A stretch of 12,022 nucleotides of DNA from Diplodia intermedia (taxonomy: Eukaryota; Ascomycota; Dothideomycetes; Botryosphaeriales; Botryosphaeriaceae): assembly GCA_021495925.1 (NCBI GenBank), contig JAKEKT010000188.1:1-12022 (forward strand). Reading direction: 5' to 3'. Under the pieces are notes generated by a model. The model saw only the letters and a program-made list of their open reading frames with translations, searched no databases and had not been told where the DNA came from. The translations under genes and the position numbers were made by a program. Within the stretch, counting starts at the first letter, position 1, and each line of letters starts with the position of its first letter. This document shows, one piece after another, positions 8,601-12,022 of the stretch.

Positions 8601-8731
8601 GGGTCCTGAACACCGAGGCCCATCCGTTCAGGAGGCCCGATGCAGGGCCTTGGCCGCGCACGGAGGATAAGAAACCGGCCGCCGCCGCCGCCGCGGGGAA
8701 GGATAGGGTGAGGGGTGGGTTGATTGACTGA
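5650..8731 (+). CDS. Class I alpha-1,2-mannosidase (glycoside hydrolase family 47), membrane-anchored
   Basis: Removes alpha-1,2-mannose from N-glycans in the ER or Golgi lumen. Exons 5650-6692, 6757-8271 and 8350-8731 join to 979 residues; the introns of 64 and 78 nt have GTAAGT/GTAACG donors and CTAAC branch points. Residues 1-8 are basic and 9-24 hydrophobic, a type II signal anchor. Residues 25-205 are a Ser/Gly/Pro/Glu-rich stem. The catalytic domain runs from about 215 to 950. By family alignment from memory, the active-site acids are E295 (FETVIRYLGG), D550 (SDSMYEYF) and E855 (RPEAIES), and the calcium-binding Thr is T941 (NTEAHPF), so it should be active. The Cys pair in HLTCFAGG and ELTEGC matches the family disulfide. 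Two low-complexity inserts (about 419-542 and 684-841) make it far longer than the usual 500-700 residues. NGS, NVT and NET sequons are present. Whether it is an ER or Golgi enzyme is unresolved. Confidence 0.95.
8678..8695 (+). repeat. GCC trinucleotide repeat coding for six alanines
   Basis: Five GCC codons and a GCG lie in frame near the C-terminus of the GH47 protein, beyond the last conserved motif (NTEAHPF). The tract probably varies in length between strains without affecting catalysis. Confidence 0.8.
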
Positions 8732-8745
8732 TTGAGTGATTGAGT
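8722..8745 (+). repeat. 8-bp tandem repeat spanning the GH47 stop codon
   Basis: Three 8-base units, GATTGACT, GATTGAGT and GATTGAGT, sit head to tail, followed by related GGTTG repeats to about 8771. The TGA stop (8729-8731) straddles the first and second units. Confidence 0.75.
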
Positions 8746-8998
8746 GGGTGATTGGTTTGTTGGTTGGTTGGGAAGAGGAAAGGAGAGAAGAGAAGTGGTG
8801 GACGCGGAATGGGCGTATGGGCATCAACGATTTTTTTTCCTTCTAATTGTTGCATCGACATGAGGTGATGGTGGACGAAAGGGAGAGGGAAATGAACGGG
8901 TGGATATCGAGACGATGGTATCATTGTGCAAAAGTTGGAGAGCCAGCCGGAGCGAGGGGTGCAACGATCGAAGCTAAGCAAGCGCGCGTATGTACGTG

Positions 8999-9019
8999 CA
9001 CACACACATACACACACAT
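8999..9019 (+). repeat. CA/GT dinucleotide microsatellite
   Basis: Alternating CA dinucleotides interrupted once by a TA, in the GH47 downstream region. A simple repeat with no inferred function; likely polymorphic. Confidence 0.85.
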
Positions 9020-9202
9020 GTTCTTGGTAGAAAAGAGATAGCGAGCGGTAAAAAGAAGAATGTTTTGATTTTGTTTTGATTTGATGGGAAGATGGGGAAC
9101 GAGAAGAGGCTTTGGCGTTTGGGATGCGGTACTTACTTTGGCGTATGTAGGAACGAATGGGCTGTTCCTCGTGTGTTTTTTTATCTGTCCAGCTGGGGCT
9201 TG

Positions 9203-9255
9203 GTGTGCTGTGTGCTGTGTGTGTGCTGTGTTCTACGCGCTGTGCTGTGCTGTGC
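9203..9255 (+). repeat. Imperfect TGTGC/TG microsatellite
   Basis: Repeated TGTGC and TG units in two blocks (9203-9231 and 9240-9255) separated by about nine unrelated bases. It lies in the G/T-rich intergenic stretch and no coding role is apparent. Confidence 0.8.
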
Positions 9256-9347
9256 CTTTTCGGGTTTGTGGAGAAGGAAGGGGCGGAGATCTTCGTAGAG
9301 ATGTCTAAACGCGGGGGTGTCCGGGGACCGTCGCCTCGGAAGTAGGT

Positions 9348-9373
9348 GGGGGAGTGTGGGTGTGGGTGTGGGG
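9348..9373 (+). repeat. TGTGGG repeat forming a G-quadruplex motif
   Basis: Four G-runs (9348-9352, 9358-9360, 9364-9366, 9370-9373) are separated by loops of 5, 3 and 3 bases, which fits the canonical quadruplex pattern. The TGTGGG unit is not the TTAGGG telomere repeat normal for filamentous fungi. Confidence 0.75.
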
Positions 9374-9996
9374 AATGTCATTTTGGATTGGCGGCTACTT
9401 CTTGGCGGGGTGGGGGAGCGGTGTGGTGATGGTGGGATGGTGACTTAAGGTAGGGAGGTCGGGCTTCTTGCTTGTTGGAAATGGAGCTTGCTTCTGGCGG
9501 TGTTTAACTTTTTTTTAAACGTCCTTGTTTTGTTTGCATTGCTGAAGTAGTGGGAGTTTGTTGGCATGTCGTTCCTCTTTATGATTGTGATGAAAGTGTC
9601 GCAGCTAAATTTAATACATTAAAGCACTAACTAAATAAAAGGAAAGGCGCACTTGCGCAAGGTTGCAGCGGTGAAGATGGGCGGCTGAACAGACAATCTG
9701 GATTGGAGAGCATGAGGCACCCTTGAACAAGGAGATCGAGATGAGAGCTTCCACATTGTCTTACGGGAAGCCACAACGCTGCCGATCCAAGCTGAATACT
9801 ATGGGGTGTACGGGGTGCCTTTGCTTCCTTGTAAATTTGATAGGCCGGTTCTGTTCGCGCTTGGAATGAACACCCGACACGCTGTGCCGCCTGCAAAAGT
9901 GTGTACAAAAGCTTGGTGGTTATTTTAAGTAATGAATAGAAGTTATTACTAAGAAATCTCATAACTGATGACCCCGAACAAGCAAGCTACTAGTAC

Positions 9997-11889
9997 CTAA
10001 GCTCTCGATCTGACCACTGTCCCCTTCCTCTTTAACCCCAATTTCACTTTGGGAACCCTGAGCGTGTAATTCAGGATTGAGGTTGGCATCCTAAATACCG
10101 TCTCTCGATAGCAAGTCTTCGTCTTCCAATCATACGAAACCCCCAAGACCCGCTGCATGCCACCCTCACTGCCACAGACCAACAGACCAGTAGGAGGCCT
10201 GGCAGCCTGGAACATCGTTACCGTCAGCGTCCCGGTATCGACGAGTGTGAATATGCGTTGGTCTCCATGCTGAGCGCTCTTGGAATCCTCCACCATCTTC
10301 TCCACCGTTTTGTCGCTTTGGACCGGGTCAATTCCGATGCATTCGTCGTTGTGTCCACGTTTGTGCCTGGAAAGAGGAGTGGCCCATGGTGACCATCGCA
10401 GCTGCCCCGACGCTGCACCGAATACTCTTCGCTCCACCTCATCGATAGGCAGATATCCCTCGAAGCCGAAGAGAGCGGGATCTGACTTCCGGGTTTTCCC
10501 AAACAACATTACCTGCAGAATACGGGGAGAGGAAAGGCAGAAAATTGCAAAGAATACGCCCATGGCGATAGTTGCTTTCCAGATAGAGTTGTCGGGACTC
10601 CAGCAGTTTTCATTCCGGGGTACGGCTTTGATAAGGTCGTAATCGTGACAGGAAGGGATATATGTTGCGAGAGTAGTCAAAGCGATAAAGAGGAGATCGG
10701 TTGAGACAAAATAAAGGTATGCGAGCAATCGAACACAGCTGAAACGGGTCGTTCTCTGAACGAGGTGAAACGATTTCCACCGGATCGCAGCGCCAAACAT
10801 ACCGTCTATGATCACTGCGTCGTCATCGTGGTAATCAACGTAGCAGCCCTCGGCATGGTCGGGGAAATCTCCTCGTTTTTGACCGGGCTTATGCATCTCC
10901 TCTGCGCCGCAAACTCCTGCGTAACACTGTTAGCTGCAGATGTTCACGGTAGGTTTACTTGGTCTCCACTCACCTGCGATTTGAACGGAGGGATATATGT
11001 CCCATAGGTTAACGCTGAACGCGTCACTCATGTCCCACCACTCTTGATCAGTCCGTCGTGGGAGAACGCAAATCAGGCGCTCAAGGAGTTTCTCGCTGTT
11101 GTTTGCAAGCGAAAGGCGTGCAAATGCTTGGAAAGCGGAGTCCGCCCATATGGGGCGTGGTCGGATGTTGACAAGCCCCATCAGCGCGTAGGAATGGTCT
11201 CCATTGAAGTGTTGGCTGGCTGTCGAGCGTTTGTGTAGGCATTGGAGTGCGGTCGTCATCAATTCGAGATTGTTCATGTGCAATGTCCCATTGAAATGGT
11301 CTATGAGGCGACGGGACTCGCCGCCATCATTCCAAACCTTTGCTGGGAACTGTGTTAGGGGAAGTCGCTCTATGTCGTCGTCGTCAAGGTTCCCTCTTCG
11401 AACCTCAAGAATTGGCTGGTGTGCTCGGCTGAGGAGTACCTCTGGAAATGTCCATATTCTGCTTCCCCATTCTTTCATCATGTCTGCGTCTTCCATTCCA
11501 CTAGTAGCCTTTGAAGGGCCGATGGCCATGCAGGTGAGTGCGGCAGAACGAACGATATCGCTTATCCAGTAGACTTGGTCTTCGGCATCGTCGGTTTGAT
11601 CAATGCAACTCGAGCCGAGCCAGTATGCGTCCAGGCCAGCGTATCTGGTTGCGGCATCCGCAATGTCATCCAGTGCCTGCATGTCATCGTCCGACTCGAG
11701 ACTGAACTGTTCCGAGGTATACGCCACGAAGAGGTATTTCGGGAGCTGGCCCTCCTTCAGTTTGCAAGGCCAAGTCTCGGGCTCGTCAACCCGCGCGAGT
11801 TTGGAAAAGCCTTTGTCTTTTTCTAGAAAGCACAACCATCGCGGGAAAATTGGGCGGTCGATAGCCATTCTCGTGTTCCTAGGTTCCAT
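9997..11889 (-). CDS. HET-like (heterokaryon-incompatibility-type) protein with two predicted membrane segments
   Basis: Minus-strand exons 11889-10974 and 10916-9997 join across a 57-nt intron (donor GTGAGT, branch CTAAC, acceptor CAG) to give 611 residues. The N-terminal half has HET-domain hallmarks: AYWLGSSCIDQ (88-98; the family has 'WID-CIDQ'), a following V-x-x-I-S-D-I-V-R helix, RIWTFPEVLLS (144-154; family 'RAWT-QE-LLS'), and DHSYALMGL (231-239). Exon 2 adds hydrophobic segments at about 368-392 and 419-438, then a soluble C-terminal region rich in predicted strands. HET domains drive cell death on non-self fusion in fungi, but many HET-like genes have unknown roles. No partner gene such as an NLR is seen here. 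Start M1 (11889) is chosen because a conserved-looking N-terminus (PRWLCFLEKDKGFS) follows; M8 is an alternative. Base composition is less GC-rich than CCT6 and GH47. The protein family is fairly sure; its biological role is unknown. Confidence 0.82.
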
Positions 11890-12022
11890 CGACTTATTCT
11901 CAGAAGAACTAAAAATGGTTAGCTAGCCTTGATCTGAGCGTAGGTTCTTGGATGCTGGGCGAGGGTGCCGCGGAAATTCTGAGCCAAAAATGTTGGCGGC
12001 TTTCTTTCTGCCGCGCTTTGCC

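Larger units (their letters stand above)
8732..9996. other. Gene-poor G/T-rich intergenic region with microsatellites
   Basis: These 1265 bases between the GH47 stop and the HET-like stop contain no ORF I can support. The first 800 bases are strongly biased to G and T on the plus strand. They include a CA repeat (8999-9019), a TGTGC-type repeat (9203-9255) and TGTGGG repeats (about 9348-9373). From about 9600 the sequence becomes more AT-rich, with AATAAA at 9634-9639 (+). That could end a plus-strand transcript, but it is about 900 bases past the GH47 stop. A 111-codon minus frame at 9627-9962 has no recognisable motif. I see no transposon ends, tRNA or rRNA. Confidence 0.6.

Noticed and set aside
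9627..9962. Minus-strand frame of 111 codons in the intergenic region
   Set aside because: No motif, composition or context supports it, and the sequence around it is AT-rich non-coding in character.
9997..10896. Treating the 299-codon frame as its own gene
   Set aside because: A GTGAGT donor, CTAAC branch point and CAG acceptor join it in phase to the upstream HET-like exon, giving one 611-residue protein.
1..12022. Search for tRNA, rRNA, CRISPR, insertion sequences or transposon terminal repeats
   Set aside because: No cloverleaf, spaced repeat array, transposase motif or long terminal or inverted repeat was recognised by eye on either strand.

Overview
This window looks like nuclear DNA of a filamentous ascomycete (Pezizomycotina). 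The genes are closely packed and GC-rich. Introns are short (about 50-80 nt), with GTANGT-like donors, CTAAC/CTGAC branch points and YAG acceptors. The gene families are typical of that group: a multi-exon CCT chaperonin subunit, a GH47 mannosidase with large inserts, and a HET-like membrane protein. I cannot name the genus from the sequence.

Layout, left to right. (1) Bases 13-120 (+) encode 35 codons resembling the start of a fungal 8-amino-7-oxononanoate synthase (biotin pathway), ended by a stop. About 100 bases later, from about 228 to 1205 (+), lies a 2-oxoglutarate/Fe(II) dioxygenase with an intact catalytic core but no N-terminal domain in view. (2) 1487-2524 (-) is a single-exon OTU1/YOD1-type deubiquitinase. 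(3) 3057-4936 (+) is the zeta subunit of the CCT/TRiC chaperonin (CCT6), in six exons that join to 540 residues. It diverges from OTU1 across a 532-base shared promoter. (4) 5650-8731 (+) is a class I alpha-1,2-mannosidase (GH47), in three exons giving 979 residues, with an N-terminal membrane anchor and two large low-complexity inserts. (5) 8732-9996 is a gene-poor, G/T-rich stretch with microsatellites and a G-quadruplex motif. (6) 9997-11889 (-) is a two-exon HET-like protein of 611 residues with two predicted membrane segments.

There is no operon and the genes are not one pathway. Three of them share a loose theme of protein quality control: OTU1 assists Cdc48 in ubiquitin processing and ERAD, CCT6 folds actin, tubulin and other clients, and GH47 trims N-glycans in the secretory pathway. 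The right end is more lineage-specific: it is less GC-rich, gene-poor, and holds a self/non-self-type gene. The best leads are the biotin-synthase-like leader abutting a decapitated dioxygenase, the G-quadruplex minisatellite inside that dioxygenase, the inserts in the mannosidase, and the membrane-anchored HET-like protein.
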